From contig NZ_FOZW01000011.1 of assembly GCF_900116195.1 (NCBI RefSeq), positions 170,790 to 234,789 on the forward strand: a stretch of 64,000 bases of DNA, given 5' to 3'. The notes under the pieces were generated by a model that made no database searches, had not been told where the DNA came from, and saw nothing but the letters and a program-made list of their open reading frames with translations. Each line of letters begins with the position of its first letter. The stretch's first letter is position 1. The stretch comes from Alloyangia pacifica. GTDB lineage: Bacteria > Pseudomonadota > Alphaproteobacteria > Rhodobacterales > Rhodobacteraceae. This document shows, piece by piece, positions 1 through 9,300 of this stretch. The translations under genes and the position numbers were made by a program.

Positions 1-48
1 CGCCGTGATCACGTTGTCGGTCCCGACGATGGCTTCAAAGTCTTCCAT
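1..48 (-). CDS. N-terminal start of a gene leaving the window (possibly FAD-linked oxidase)
   Basis: On the minus strand an ATG at position 48 opens a frame of 16 codons that leaves the window. Only MEDFEAIVGTDNVITA is visible. The segment resembles the first residues of GlcD-type FAD-linked oxidases (a region reading roughly AIVGxDxVxT), but 16 residues are not enough to assign a family. It lies 36 bases downstream of the universal stress gene in the same direction, so it may be the last gene of the Tct operon. Confidence 0.4.
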   Translation of the reverse strand, partial: MEDFEAIVGTDNVITA

Positions 49-84
49 GGTCTCCCCTCGGGTCTTCGGGTCTGTCACTTCTGA

Positions 85-915
85 TCAATGCGCAAGCAGC
101 ACCGGCATCTCGGTGTTGCGCAGGATCGTGTTCGTGGTGCCGCCCAGCAGTTCCTCACGGAAGACGCTGTGCTCATATGCGCCCATGACCAGCAGTCCGG
201 CGCCGAGCTCGGAACACTGCGCGAGGATCTCCTGCCCGACATCCTGCCCGTCGCGCGGCGTGACCGTGCGGCTGTCGACCGCGATGCCGTGGCGGGTCAG
301 CGCGGTCTCTACCGTTATGCCCTGCAGAGGCTGCCCGAGAGAGTCGCATCGGACCCTCAGCACTGTCACCAGCGCCTTGGCGCTGAGCATCGGCATGGCC
401 TCGGACAGGGCGCGCGTCACCGCCCTGTGCCCGTCCCAGGCGATCACCGCATGTTCCGGGATGTGCTCTGCCTGCCAGGTCCGCGGGACGACCAGCACCC
501 CGCGACCGGATTTTAGCGCGATCCGGTCCGGGTGCAGCGCCAGCTCGCCACTGTGCAGGGTGTCGTGGCGACCGACCACAGTCAGATCGAACATCCGCGC
601 ATAGTCGGCGATCATCGCGTCGGGCTGACCTTGCTGGCTGATCCAATGGCACATCTCGGGCGGGATCCGGTCTGCTACGGCGGCAAGAAAGCTGTCCTTC
701 AGGCGGCCCTCGCCATCCTTGACCTGCGTGGCGATGAGCCGGCGCATGCTTTCGGGAACCCATTCCTGCCCGCGCAGCTTCTCGAACTGGTTGGAGTAGG
801 CGTGCACGCCGGTCACATGGCAGCCCCACCTTTCATGCATCAGCATGGCGCATCGCAGCGCAGAGGCGGAACTCTCGGTGTCGTTGAACGCGACGAGGAT
901 GTTCTTGTAGCTCAT
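85..915 (-). CDS. tandem-domain universal stress protein (UspA family)
   Basis: 276 residues. The N-terminal half begins with the Usp strand motif KNILVAFNDTESS and the C-terminal half ends with the nucleotide-binding type segment LLVMGAYEHSVFREELLGG followed by PVLL. Two Usp folds in one chain are therefore likely (about 1-145 and 150-276). No signal peptide, so cytoplasmic. The ATG overlaps the tctA stop codon (TGATGA), so it is translationally coupled to the transporter permease. Usp proteins bind ATP or AMP and help cells through stress or starvation. Its tie to a solute transporter suggests a regulatory or energy-sensing role, which is inference. Confidence 0.9.
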   Translation of the reverse strand: MSYKNILVAFNDTESSASALRCAMLMHERWGCHVTGVHAYSNQFEKLRGQEWVPESMRRLIATQVKDGEGRLKDSFLAAVADRIPPEMCHWISQQGQPDAMIADYARMFDLTVVGRHDTLHSGELALHPDRIALKSGRGVLVVPRTWQAEHIPEHAVIAWDGHRAVTRALSEAMPMLSAKALVTVLRVRCDSLGQPLQGITVETALTRHGIAVDSRTVTPRDGQDVGQEILAQCSELGAGLLVMGAYEHSVFREELLGGTTNTILRNTEMPVLLAH

Positions 916-2534
916 CAGGCGGACCTTTCCACGTCTTCCCGAACCTCTTCGGAGGCCTGCGCCCCCTTGCGGCGGGTCAGCACCACGACCACCAGCACCG
1001 CGGCCACGAGAAAGCCGATCGACAGCGGGCTGCTGAACAGGAAGAAAGGATCGCCGCCGGAAACCGAGAAGGCCTGCCGGATCGCCGACTCGAAGTTCCC
1101 GGCGAGGATCATCGAGATCACGAAGGGCAGCGTCGGAATGAGTAGCTTGCGCATCACATAGCCCAGCACCGCCAGCGCGAAGGCAAAGTAGAAGGCGTCG
1201 AAGCTGGTTTCCTGCACGTAGATCGCGGTCAGTGTCAGCAAGAGCACCATCGGCAGCAGCACGTGCTTGGGCACCTTCGCCATGATGCCGCAGGCGCGCA
1301 TCAGGTGGCCGCCGACGATCCAGTTCAGGATGTTGGCGAACATCATCGCGGTGAAGAGGCCAAAGGCGATGACGGCCTGCTGGTTGACCTCTCCCTCGCT
1401 GAAACGGAACACCGCGGGGCCGGGGGTGAAACCGCCAATCGACTCCGCCGCGAGGATGAGGAACACCGCCCCGACGTTGCCCGGGATGCCCAGCGACAGC
1501 ACGGGAATGAGGTTGGCGCCGGAGACCGAGCTATTCGCCGCCTCGGTCGCGGCCAGCCCCTCGGGCGCGCCCTGTCCGAACGGCACCTTGCCCTTGTGCA
1601 TCTTGTGCCCGGTGACGTAGCCGAGCGTAGCGGCAAGGGTCGAGCCGATCCCCGGCAGCGCGCCGACAATGGTGCCGATCACGGCCGAGACGCTGATGTA
1701 GGGCATCAGCCGCCAGCGGTCGCGCAGGGTGAAGCTGTTGTCGCCGCCTTGCACCGGTTCGGGCGCGATCTCGGAGGTGCTGCGGCGCCGGCGGAAGAGC
1801 TCCTCGAGCGAGACCAGCACTTCGCCAAGGATCAGCACGCCGAGCAGCGCGGTGGTCAGCGGCACACCGTCGCGCAGAAAGCCCGTGTCGAGGGTCAGCC
1901 GGGGATAGCTGTCCTGCCCGGTGGCGATCGAGGCCACGAAGAGCCCGAGCGCCGCCGAGAAGAGCCCCTTGAGCGGGCTGTCCCCGACGACCGCCGCGAC
2001 GAAGCTGAGCGACAGGATGATGAGCGCCGCCTTCTCCGGGAAGCCAAGGTAGGACTCCACCAGGATGGCAAGGAAGGGCGCGCAGGTGAAGAGCACGAGG
2101 TCGGAGAAGGTATCCCCGGTCACTGAGGAGAAATGCGCGACGCGCAGCGCCTTCTTGGCCTGCCCCTTCTTCGCCATCGGGTAGCCATCCAGCGTGGTCA
2201 GCATGGCGTCCGGCGTCCCCGGCGTGTTGAACAGGATCGCCGGCACGGCGCCGCCCACGGTAGACCCTTTCATGACGCCGACCAGGAAGCCCATGACCGG
2301 CAACAGCGCGTCGGGCGTGAAGCCGAAGACCGAGAGCAGGATCGGCAGCGACACCGCCATGATGAAGGGTCCTGCCAGCCCCGGGGTCGCGCCTCCGACG
2401 ATGCCGACGAAGAAACCGAAGGCCACCATGATCACGGCGATGGGGATCGCCACCCCGAGCAGCGAGAAGGCTTCCGGTCCCTGGAAGAACGCGAGCACAC
2501 CTGCCCAGACATAGTCGAGAGGCTGCATCACCAA
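915..2534 (-). CDS. tctA: tripartite tricarboxylate transporter, large permease subunit TctA
   Basis: 539 residues, highly hydrophobic, with about 12 membrane segments. It carries the TctA signatures GGATPGLAGPF near residue 48, a GTPGTPDA segment near 107 and the second internal repeat GALPGIGSTLAATLGY near 293. TctA moves the substrate across the inner membrane using an ion gradient. Its start overlaps the tctB stop, and it is followed by the universal stress gene. The substrate cannot be read from the permease. It is slightly longer than the usual about 500 residues because of a charged C-terminal tail. Confidence 0.95.
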   Translation of the reverse strand: MVMQPLDYVWAGVLAFFQGPEAFSLLGVAIPIAVIMVAFGFFVGIVGGATPGLAGPFIMAVSLPILLSVFGFTPDALLPVMGFLVGVMKGSTVGGAVPAILFNTPGTPDAMLTTLDGYPMAKKGQAKKALRVAHFSSVTGDTFSDLVLFTCAPFLAILVESYLGFPEKAALIILSLSFVAAVVGDSPLKGLFSAALGLFVASIATGQDSYPRLTLDTGFLRDGVPLTTALLGVLILGEVLVSLEELFRRRRSTSEIAPEPVQGGDNSFTLRDRWRLMPYISVSAVIGTIVGALPGIGSTLAATLGYVTGHKMHKGKVPFGQGAPEGLAATEAANSSVSGANLIPVLSLGIPGNVGAVFLILAAESIGGFTPGPAVFRFSEGEVNQQAVIAFGLFTAMMFANILNWIVGGHLMRACGIMAKVPKHVLLPMVLLLTLTAIYVQETSFDAFYFAFALAVLGYVMRKLLIPTLPFVISMILAGNFESAIRQAFSVSGGDPFFLFSSPLSIGFLVAAVLVVVVLTRRKGAQASEEVREDVERSA

Positions 2535-3094
2535 TCTCCGTTGGGTGGCAGCATGAGCGTGTCGAAGGGAACGCCAAAAAGCAGGATCAGCAAGACGGTA
2601 AAGATCACCGAGACGATCAGCCTGCGCAGCGTGAAGCGGCCCTCGACGATCGCGATGATCCCCCAGAGCATCACGGTGCCCCCGACAAGGAAGCCGATGT
2701 ATTTCCAGGGTGCTTCACCCCGCACGGTGCGGTACGTGCCCGAGCCGTCCCCGAAGAGCGCCCAGACTGCCGGGCCAGACCAGAACATCAGGACCAGCGA
2801 GGCTGCAAGCACCGCGCCGAGCATCGCGAAGAAGGCCAGCGTACCGCCATCCATCGGCGGGTTCGCCGACTGGTACCGCGCGCGGCGCCACGTCACGAAG
2901 AGCTGCAGCGCACCGAAGAGCGCCATGCCGCAGGCCGCGAGCATCGGCAGGAACGCGTCTCCCAGCAGGGTCTGACGCCGGAAGGTGTAGATGGCAGGGG
3001 TCTGGGTGTCCGCTGGGATCCAGATCAGCGCCGACACGAGCCCGAAGAGCATCATGCCTAAGGCGATCCAGAGCTCAACCTTGCGTTCGAGCAT
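2528..3094 (-). CDS. tctB: tripartite tricarboxylate transporter, small permease subunit TctB
   Basis: 188 residues with four predicted membrane segments (about 9-27, 45-63, 87-107 and 130-175, the last region probably two helices) and poorly conserved loops, as is normal for TctB. It overlaps tctA by 7 bases and lies 80 bases downstream of the receptor gene tctC. The gap holds a perfect 12-bp hairpin. It forms the membrane complex with TctA. Identification rests on hydropathy plus position between tctC and tctA. Confidence 0.9.
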   Translation of the reverse strand: MLERKVELWIALGMMLFGLVSALIWIPADTQTPAIYTFRRQTLLGDAFLPMLAACGMALFGALQLFVTWRRARYQSANPPMDGGTLAFFAMLGAVLAASLVLMFWSGPAVWALFGDGSGTYRTVRGEAPWKYIGFLVGGTVMLWGIIAIVEGRFTLRRLIVSVIFTVLLILLFGVPFDTLMLPPNGDW

Positions 3095-3124
3095 GGCGTT
3101 CTACCTGAAGTCTGAGAAGATTTA

Positions 3125-3152
3125 CCCGCCGCGACCCTCAGGTCGCGGCGGG
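3125..3152 (-). promoter_or_regulatory. intercistronic GC hairpin between tctC and tctB
   Basis: Perfect 12-bp inverted repeat (3125-3136 with 3141-3152) with a CTCA loop, 22 bases after the tctC stop. On the minus-strand transcript it is followed by TAAATCTTC, not a clean U-run. It probably acts as a partial terminator or as 3'-end protection that raises receptor levels over the permeases. Confidence 0.6.
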
Positions 3153-3174
3153 ACGAGGATGCGGGGGGAGGAGG

Positions 3175-4143
3175 TTACTGTCCCGCGTCCTCGATCAGCG
3201 CCGCCGCTTCGGCGTAGCGCGCATCGATGTCGGCGCGCAAAGCATCACCCTGCACGAGATCCGGTCCCGAAAAACCCTTGACCGTGAGCTGCGCCAGCTG
3301 GCTCTCGGGGTCGTTGAGGAGCTCGGAAATCGCGGTCATGTAGGTGGTCTTGACGTCTTCGGGCAACCCCGCGGGCGCGATCACCATGAACTTGACGCCG
3401 AAGGTGTAGGGCACGTCGTACTCGGTCAGCAGAGGCGCATCCGGCGAGACCTGGAGCGCGGCCTCTTCGCCCGACGCGATGTTCACCACGTCGCCCGAGA
3501 GCACAGAGCTCGCCTGCGCGCCACCGACCCAGGCGATATCGACGTCATCCGCCATCACCGCGTTGAGGCCGCCACGCCCACCCTCGGCATTCACCGAAGT
3601 GAACTCGACGCCATTGCGCTTGCCGATGACATAGGTCCCGTCCGAGAACTTCTGGGTGATCGAGGCGAAGGTGATGTCCTCGCCCGATTTTGCCGCTTCG
3701 ATGACATCGCCCAGCGTGGACCAGCCGCGATCGGCCCGCGCCACGATGCCAACCTGCGAGCCGGTCAGGCTCGAAAGGTAGTCGAAATCGTCGAGTTCGA
3801 AGGTCGGGGTCATCGCAACCTGCGGGTCGTAGGTCAGCGATTGTGACACGGTCACACCGATCGCCAGACCGTCCGCGGGCTCATCCTTGAGTGCCTCGTT
3901 CATCGCCGCCCCGCCACGGCCCGGCACATTCTCGGGCACCACGTTCCAGCCGAAGCGGCTGTTCAGACCTTCAGCGAGCATGCGCGCCAGCGAGTCGGCC
4001 CCGCCACCGGCGTTGAACCCGATCATCATCGTGACCTGACCACTGGGCTCCCAAGGCAGATCATTGTCTGCGGCAAGGCTCAATTGCGGTGTACAAGTCA
4101 GCACGAAAGCCGCGACAGTGGCGCCAATCTTGAATTTAGCCAT
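3175..4143 (-). CDS. tctC: tripartite tricarboxylate transporter receptor TctC (Bug family)
   Basis: 322 residues. A signal peptide covers about residues 1-24 (positive MAKFK, hydrophobic core, LSLA before ADND). The mature protein has the Bug-family start QVTMMIGFNAGGGADSLAR and the later PGRGG segment. It captures the solute in the periplasm and delivers it to TctA/TctB. The start is fixed by GGGAGGAG 6 bases upstream of the ATG. It is the first transporter gene after the sulfatase. Ligands of this family are mostly carboxylates; the one here is unknown. Confidence 0.95.
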   Translation of the reverse strand: MAKFKIGATVAAFVLTCTPQLSLAADNDLPWEPSGQVTMMIGFNAGGGADSLARMLAEGLNSRFGWNVVPENVPGRGGAAMNEALKDEPADGLAIGVTVSQSLTYDPQVAMTPTFELDDFDYLSSLTGSQVGIVARADRGWSTLGDVIEAAKSGEDITFASITQKFSDGTYVIGKRNGVEFTSVNAEGGRGGLNAVMADDVDIAWVGGAQASSVLSGDVVNIASGEEAALQVSPDAPLLTEYDVPYTFGVKFMVIAPAGLPEDVKTTYMTAISELLNDPESQLAQLTVKGFSGPDLVQGDALRADIDARYAEAAALIEDAGQ

Positions 4144-4164
4144 GGTCTCCTCCCAATTGGCAGT

Positions 4165-5601
4165 TCACTTACTTTCTCGGGCTGGCACCGGCGAGGCGCC
4201 TTTCGGCCCGATGTCCAGCGCCGCGTCGACCCCACCGAAGCGCGCAACGAGAGCATTCTGGTCGGCCTTCGCCGCGCGATCCGTTTCCTCCGGATCGCAG
4301 ATCTTCCGCAATCCCCGGCGCATCTGCGCAAGAACCTCGGCGTGCCCCGGATCGTCGGCAAGGTTGCGGGTCTCGCCCGGGTCCGCGTCGAGATCGAACA
4401 ACTCGGGCGGATAGCCGACATATTCGTGGTATTTCCACCGCGCGTTCGCCAGCATGAAGCCAGCAGAAGGCGAGGCGACGGCGTGATACTCGGAGAAGAC
4501 GCAACGCTCGGGATCTTCGCCCTTGGCAATGAGATCGAGAAGCGAGGTACCCACCCAGGCCCGTTCCGGCTCGACCCCCATTGCCTGAGCAATGGTGGGC
4601 ACCGCGTCCAGAAGACTGACCGGCGTTTTCGAAACATGGCCCTCGGGCACTCCGGGTCCGGCAAGGATCATCGGGATCCGCGTTGACTCGCCATAGAGCG
4701 TGCTCTTGCCCCAACGCCCACGCTCGCCCAGCATTTCGCCATGATCCGATGTAAAGATGACCATCGTGTTTCCGGTCTGCCCGCTTTTTTCAAGCGCAGA
4801 GAGAAGCTTGCCGATCAACTCGTCAACGAAGGTGCACAGCGCATAGTAGCAGGCAATCGCCAGGCGGCGCTCCGCGTCATCTCTGAGGACCTGATCGGGG
4901 TCGTGGTAGGCGCTCATGCGCGCGAGCCAGGGATGGAGCGTGCAGCTCTCGCCCGGCCTCAGGCTCGGCAGCGGCATATCTGCTGCAGGGTAGAGATCAA
5001 GATACCGCTGCGGCACGATCAGCGGAAAATGCGGTGCCACGAAACTGGCGAACATCATCCATGGCGTCTTGGGATCGGCCCCGGAAATCCGGGCAGCGCA
5101 GCGCTCGGCGACCTCTTCGTCGTAGGAATTGTACTTCGATTGCCCGGGGCCGATGCCGCCGAGCATGTTGGGAGAGCGCGGCTCCTCCGGGAGCGGGTCA
5201 CGTACCGAGCCCCAGACCTGCCCGACGCCATCAAGGATGTGCAAAGGCGCGATCTGCGCGGCGAAGCCCGTGTCATCCTCGGCATTGCGGTAGTGCAACT
5301 TGCCGACGCTGACCGGTGCGACACCGGCACTCTGCAGGCTGTGCCCCCAGGAGCGCGGCAGGCCATCATAGGCCAGCGCGTTGTCCCAGAACCCGATATC
5401 GTGGACGTACTGGCCGGTGGCGAAGGCTGCGCGCGCCGGAACACAGATCGGGCTGGGCGTGTAGGCGTTCGAGAAACGCACTCCCCGTTCTGCAAGACGG
5501 TCCAAATTCGGCGTCTTTACAAGCGGATGACCGGCGCAGGAAAGCGCTGCCGCCTGCTGCTCGTCCGTCATGATGACGAGGACGTTCGTGTGCTCTGACA
5601 A
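4165..5601 (-). CDS. sulfatase, formylglycine type (cytoplasmic)
   Basis: 478 residues. It opens with NVLVIMTDEQQ (metal-binding Asp) and has the Cys-type maturation motif C53-V-P-A-R, in which Cys53 would become formylglycine. GKLHY and DHGEMLGERG follow, as in alkaline-phosphatase-fold sulfatases. I place the start at TTG 5601, where GGAGGAG lies 8 bases upstream. A longer frame from 5697 would run through the divergent promoter and adds a basic, unconserved tail. No signal peptide, so its ester substrate must be imported, perhaps by the adjacent Tct system 21 bases downstream. It resembles choline-sulfatase-like enzymes but I cannot name the substrate. Confidence 0.9.
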   Translation of the reverse strand: MSEHTNVLVIMTDEQQAAALSCAGHPLVKTPNLDRLAERGVRFSNAYTPSPICVPARAAFATGQYVHDIGFWDNALAYDGLPRSWGHSLQSAGVAPVSVGKLHYRNAEDDTGFAAQIAPLHILDGVGQVWGSVRDPLPEEPRSPNMLGGIGPGQSKYNSYDEEVAERCAARISGADPKTPWMMFASFVAPHFPLIVPQRYLDLYPAADMPLPSLRPGESCTLHPWLARMSAYHDPDQVLRDDAERRLAIACYYALCTFVDELIGKLLSALEKSGQTGNTMVIFTSDHGEMLGERGRWGKSTLYGESTRIPMILAGPGVPEGHVSKTPVSLLDAVPTIAQAMGVEPERAWVGTSLLDLIAKGEDPERCVFSEYHAVASPSAGFMLANARWKYHEYVGYPPELFDLDADPGETRNLADDPGHAEVLAQMRRGLRKICDPEETDRAAKADQNALVARFGGVDAALDIGPKGASPVPARESK

Positions 5602-5714
5602 CGCCCGATCTCCTCCCCGAAGATACTGCCTAGCCAACTTCCTAAGCCTTATCCTATTATACATGATAGATCTACATAAATGATGACATATCCGCATTGT
5701 GATGGGAGACCGAT
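5602..5714. promoter_or_regulatory. divergent promoter/operator between sulfatase-Tct operon and MarR gene
   Basis: This 113-base gap is AT-rich compared with its surroundings. It holds the palindrome TAGATCTA at 5667-5674 inside a longer imperfect dyad (about 5655-5686). That is the natural place for the MarR protein to bind and control both directions. No convincing -35/-10 pair was fixed by eye. Confidence 0.5.
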
Positions 5715-6182
5715 GTGCAGACGAAGAAGCAAGAGCTCGAAGGAAAGCTGCAGAAAATCCGAGAGCTAGAGCAGCGCCTGACGTTCCGTCTGCATATTCT
5801 GAGCAAGCAGATCGACCAGCAGGCTGCCGAGATGTTGCGCGATACGCCGATCAACCTGTCGGCCTACCGGTTCATGACCACCCTAGAGAGCCTCGGCGAG
5901 AGCTCGATTGCCGACATGGCCCGATTCATCGCCATGGATCGCGCCCTTGCCAGCCGCACCGCGGTCGAGCTCGAGCGCAAGAGATATGTCGAGTTCCGCA
6001 AGGACCCCTCGAACCGCCGCAAGAAGCTCGTCGCCCTGACGAAGGACGGAGAGGAATTCCTGTCCCACATCATGCCGCGCTTCGAGGCGCGGCGCACCAA
6101 GCTGCGGGCCCACCTCGGCGAGGACATGTTCGCCTCGCTGCACGACTGCCTCGACAGGCTGGAAGACGCGATCAAGGACTGA
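5715..6182 (+). CDS. MarR family transcriptional regulator
   Basis: 155 residues from a GTG start; GGGAG lies 6 bases upstream. The winged helix-turn-helix covers about residues 45-110 (SIADMARFIAMDRALASRTA, then the wing KDPSNRRKKLVALT). A coiled N-terminal helix and a C-terminal helix complete the usual dimer. It is divergent from the sulfatase-tctCBA-usp operon and most likely controls it in response to the substrate or a breakdown product. The target is inferred from position. Confidence 0.93.
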   Translation: MQTKKQELEGKLQKIRELEQRLTFRLHILSKQIDQQAAEMLRDTPINLSAYRFMTTLESLGESSIADMARFIAMDRALASRTAVELERKRYVEFRKDPSNRRKKLVALTKDGEEFLSHIMPRFEARRTKLRAHLGEDMFASLHDCLDRLEDAIKD

Positions 6183-6238
6183 CCGCCGGGCCCGAACGAA
6201 ATGCCGAGCCGGCGTTGATGGATTTCTCCCGCAAAAAA

Positions 6239-6264
6239 GGGCGCCCACCGAACGGTGGGCGCCC
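6239..6264. terminator. rho-independent terminator shared by convergent genes
   Basis: 11-bp perfect stem (6239-6249 with 6254-6264) and a GAAC loop. The minus-strand transcript reads into six U (complement of the A run 6233-6238), so it is a strong terminator for the oxidoreductase gene. On the plus strand it is followed by TCTTCTTC and may also end the marR message. Confidence 0.9.
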
Positions 6265-6303
6265 TCTTCTTCGACCAATGCATGGGAGGGGTGGCAAACC
6301 GTC

Positions 6304-9300
6304 CTAGAACTCGGACGCCTCCAGCGCCGCCTTGGTTTCGGCGCGGACCTTCTCGGCGGCCTGCTCCTTCACCGGCCCGTAGCCCCGGACACCCATCACC
6401 AGCCCGGCGATGCGCGCCGCTTCCTCGCGGTTTCCGGCGGTCAGACCCGCCGCGAGCCGGTCAAGGAGCGCCCGGTAGTCGGCGATCATCTCCCGCTCCA
6501 TCTTGCGCTCGGCGGTGTGGCCGAAGGGATCGAGCGGCGTGCCCCGCAGCGCTTTCAGTTTCGCCAGCGTCTTGAGTCCGCCCTGCATCCAGCTTCCGAA
6601 CTCGCGCTTGTAGGGGCGGCCGCGCGCATCCAGCTTCGCCGGGAAGAACGGCGGTGCCATGTGATGCTTGACGGTGAAGTCGCCCTCGAACCGCGCGCCG
6701 AGGGTCTCGTAGAAGCCAGTCTGGGTGTGCAGCCGCGCGACCTCGTACTCATCCTTGTAGGACATGACCTTGAAGAGACCTTTCACGGCGGCTTCGGTCA
6801 ATGCGCCCGGCGCACCTGTGGCCGCCGTTTCCGCCAAGCGGATCTTCTCGACCGCATCCGAGTAGCGCTTGGCCCAGCCCTTGTTCTGGTAGTCGGTCAG
6901 GAATGCCGCCCGGCGGCTGATCTGCTCGTCGAGCGTCTGCACCTCGGTCACCGGCATGGCCGCGATACGCTCGACCGCGGCGCGGTCGTTCACCACCACG
7001 CGGCCCCAGGTGAAGGCCGCCTTGTTGAGCTCGGGCTTCACGCCGTTGAGCTCGATCGCGCGCATGAGGCTGTCTTCGCCGAGCGGCACGAGGCCCGCCT
7101 GCCAGGCCGCACCGAGGATCATCACGTTGGCGTAGACGCTGTCGCCGAGCAGCGCCTCGGAGAGCAGGTTGGCATCCAGCGTCTGCAGGCTCGCCGCATC
7201 GACGGTGCCGCGGATTGCCTCGAGGCGGGCACCCGCGTTGAGGTCGGCATCCCGGTTCTGCACCAGATCGCCGGTGGGCATCACCGCGGTGTTCATCACG
7301 GCGCGAGTCTCGCCCTTGCGATAGGTCATCGAGGCCTTGGGCGAGGAACTGACCACCAGATCACAGCCGATCAGCGCATGCGCAGAACTCGGCTCGATCT
7401 TCACCTGATTCACCTCGGCCTCGGTCCGGGCCATGCGGATGTAGCTGAGCACCGGGCCGAACTTCTGCGCAAAGCCCATGAAATCGAGCACGGACGCGCC
7501 CTTCTGCTCGAGGTTCGCGGCCATGACGATGAGCTGACCCACGGTGACCACACCCGTGCCACCGACGCCAGTCACGAGGATATCCCAGGGTGCCGAGAGG
7601 TCCGGCCGCTGCGGCAGCGGCAGCTTCGCGGCAAGTTTCTCGAGCTGCCTCGGGTCGGCCCCTGCCCCGGCCTTCTTCAGGGTCGCGCCCTCCACCGTGA
7701 CGAAACTCGGACAGAAGCCATTCACGCAGGTGAAGTCCTTGTTGCAGTTGTTGAGGTTGATCTTCCGCTTGCGCCCGAACTCGGTCTCCACCGGCTCGAC
7801 GCTGAGGCAGTTCGATTCAACCGAGCAATCGCCGCAGCCCTCGCAGACCAGCGGGTTGATGACCGCGAATTTCTTCGGGTCTTCCATCTTGCCGCGCTTG
7901 CGCAGGCGGCGTTTCTCGGTGGCGCAGGTCTGCTGGTAAATAAGCACGGTCGTGCCGGGGACCTCGCGCAACTCGCGCTGCACGCGGTCGAGCTCCCGGC
8001 GATGCTCGATCTCGACGCCAGCCGGGAAGTCCGACTTCCGGAACGCTTCCGGCTTGTCCGAGACGATCACCACCTTCTTCGCGCCTTCGGCAGCCACTGA
8101 CTGGGCGATCGCGGGCACGGAAATCGGCCCGTCCACGTCCTGCCCGCCGGTCATCGCGACCGCGTCGTTGAACAGGATCTTGTAGGTGATGTTGGTGCCG
8201 GCGGCGATCGCCTGACGCAGCGCGAGCGAGCCCGAGTGGTAATAGGTCCCGTCCCCGAGGTTCTGGAAGATGTGCTTGTTGCCGTTGTACTTCGAGCGCG
8301 ACACCCAATTCACGCCCTCGCCGCCCATCTGGATCAGCGAGGTGGTGTTGCGGTTCATCCAGCTGGCCATGAAGTGACAGCCGATGCCCGCCAGGGCCTG
8401 GCTGCCCTCGGGAACCTTGGTCGAGCTGTTGTGCGGGCAGCCCGAGCAGAAGTAGGGCGTGCGGGTTGCGCCCGGCACGTTGATCGGCGCGGCGGCGGGC
8501 ACGACGGATGCGGCCTTGGCCACCAAATCCAGCTCCGGGAAGTTGCGCTCGAGCCGGCCAGCGATGTGCTTTGCCAGCATCACCGCGCCGAGCTCCTGCG
8601 TCCAGGGGATCAGCCGGTCGCCGTTCTCGTCGCGCTTGCCGACCATGCGCTCGGGTTTGCGGCCCGGATAGTCGTAGAAGTATTCCTTCAGCTGGCTCTC
8701 GATGATGCCGCGCTTCTCCTCGACGACCAGCAGCTCCTGCTTGCCCTGCGCGAAGTGCAGCGCGCCATCGTGCTCGAGCGGCCAGACCATGCCGACCTTG
8801 TAGAGGTCGATTCCGATCTCGGCGGCACGGGCCTTGTCGATGCCCAGCAGGCGCAGCGCCTCGAGCACGTCGAGATGCGACTTGCCGGTGGTCACGATGC
8901 CGAAGCGGGCATTTGCGTGCCCCCACTCGGTGCGATCGATGGGATTGGCGCGGGCAAAAGCCAGCACTGCCGCCTTCTTGTGTTCGAGCCGCGCCTCGAT
9001 CTGCGGCCCGGGCAGGTCCGGCCAGCGGTAGTGCAGGCCATCTTCCGGCGCCTCGAACTCGGGCGTGACGAAAACGCGGTCCTTCGGCAGCTCGAAGGAC
9101 ATGCCCGACTCGACCGTCTCGGAGATCGCCTTGAAGCCGACCCACATGCCGGAGAAGCGCGACAGCGCGTAGCCCCATTCGGCAAAGGTCAGGAATTCCG
9201 AGACGTTGGCCGGGTTGATGGTCGGCATGAAGAAGCTCATGAACGCCACGTCCGACTGGTGCGACATCGACGAGGAGACGCAGCCGTGGTCGTCGCCCGC

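Noticed and set aside
5602..5697. Upstream extension of the sulfatase to ATG 5697
   Set aside because: It would run through the AT-rich divergent promoter and adds a basic tail not seen in sulfatases; TTG 5601 has a near-ideal ribosome site.
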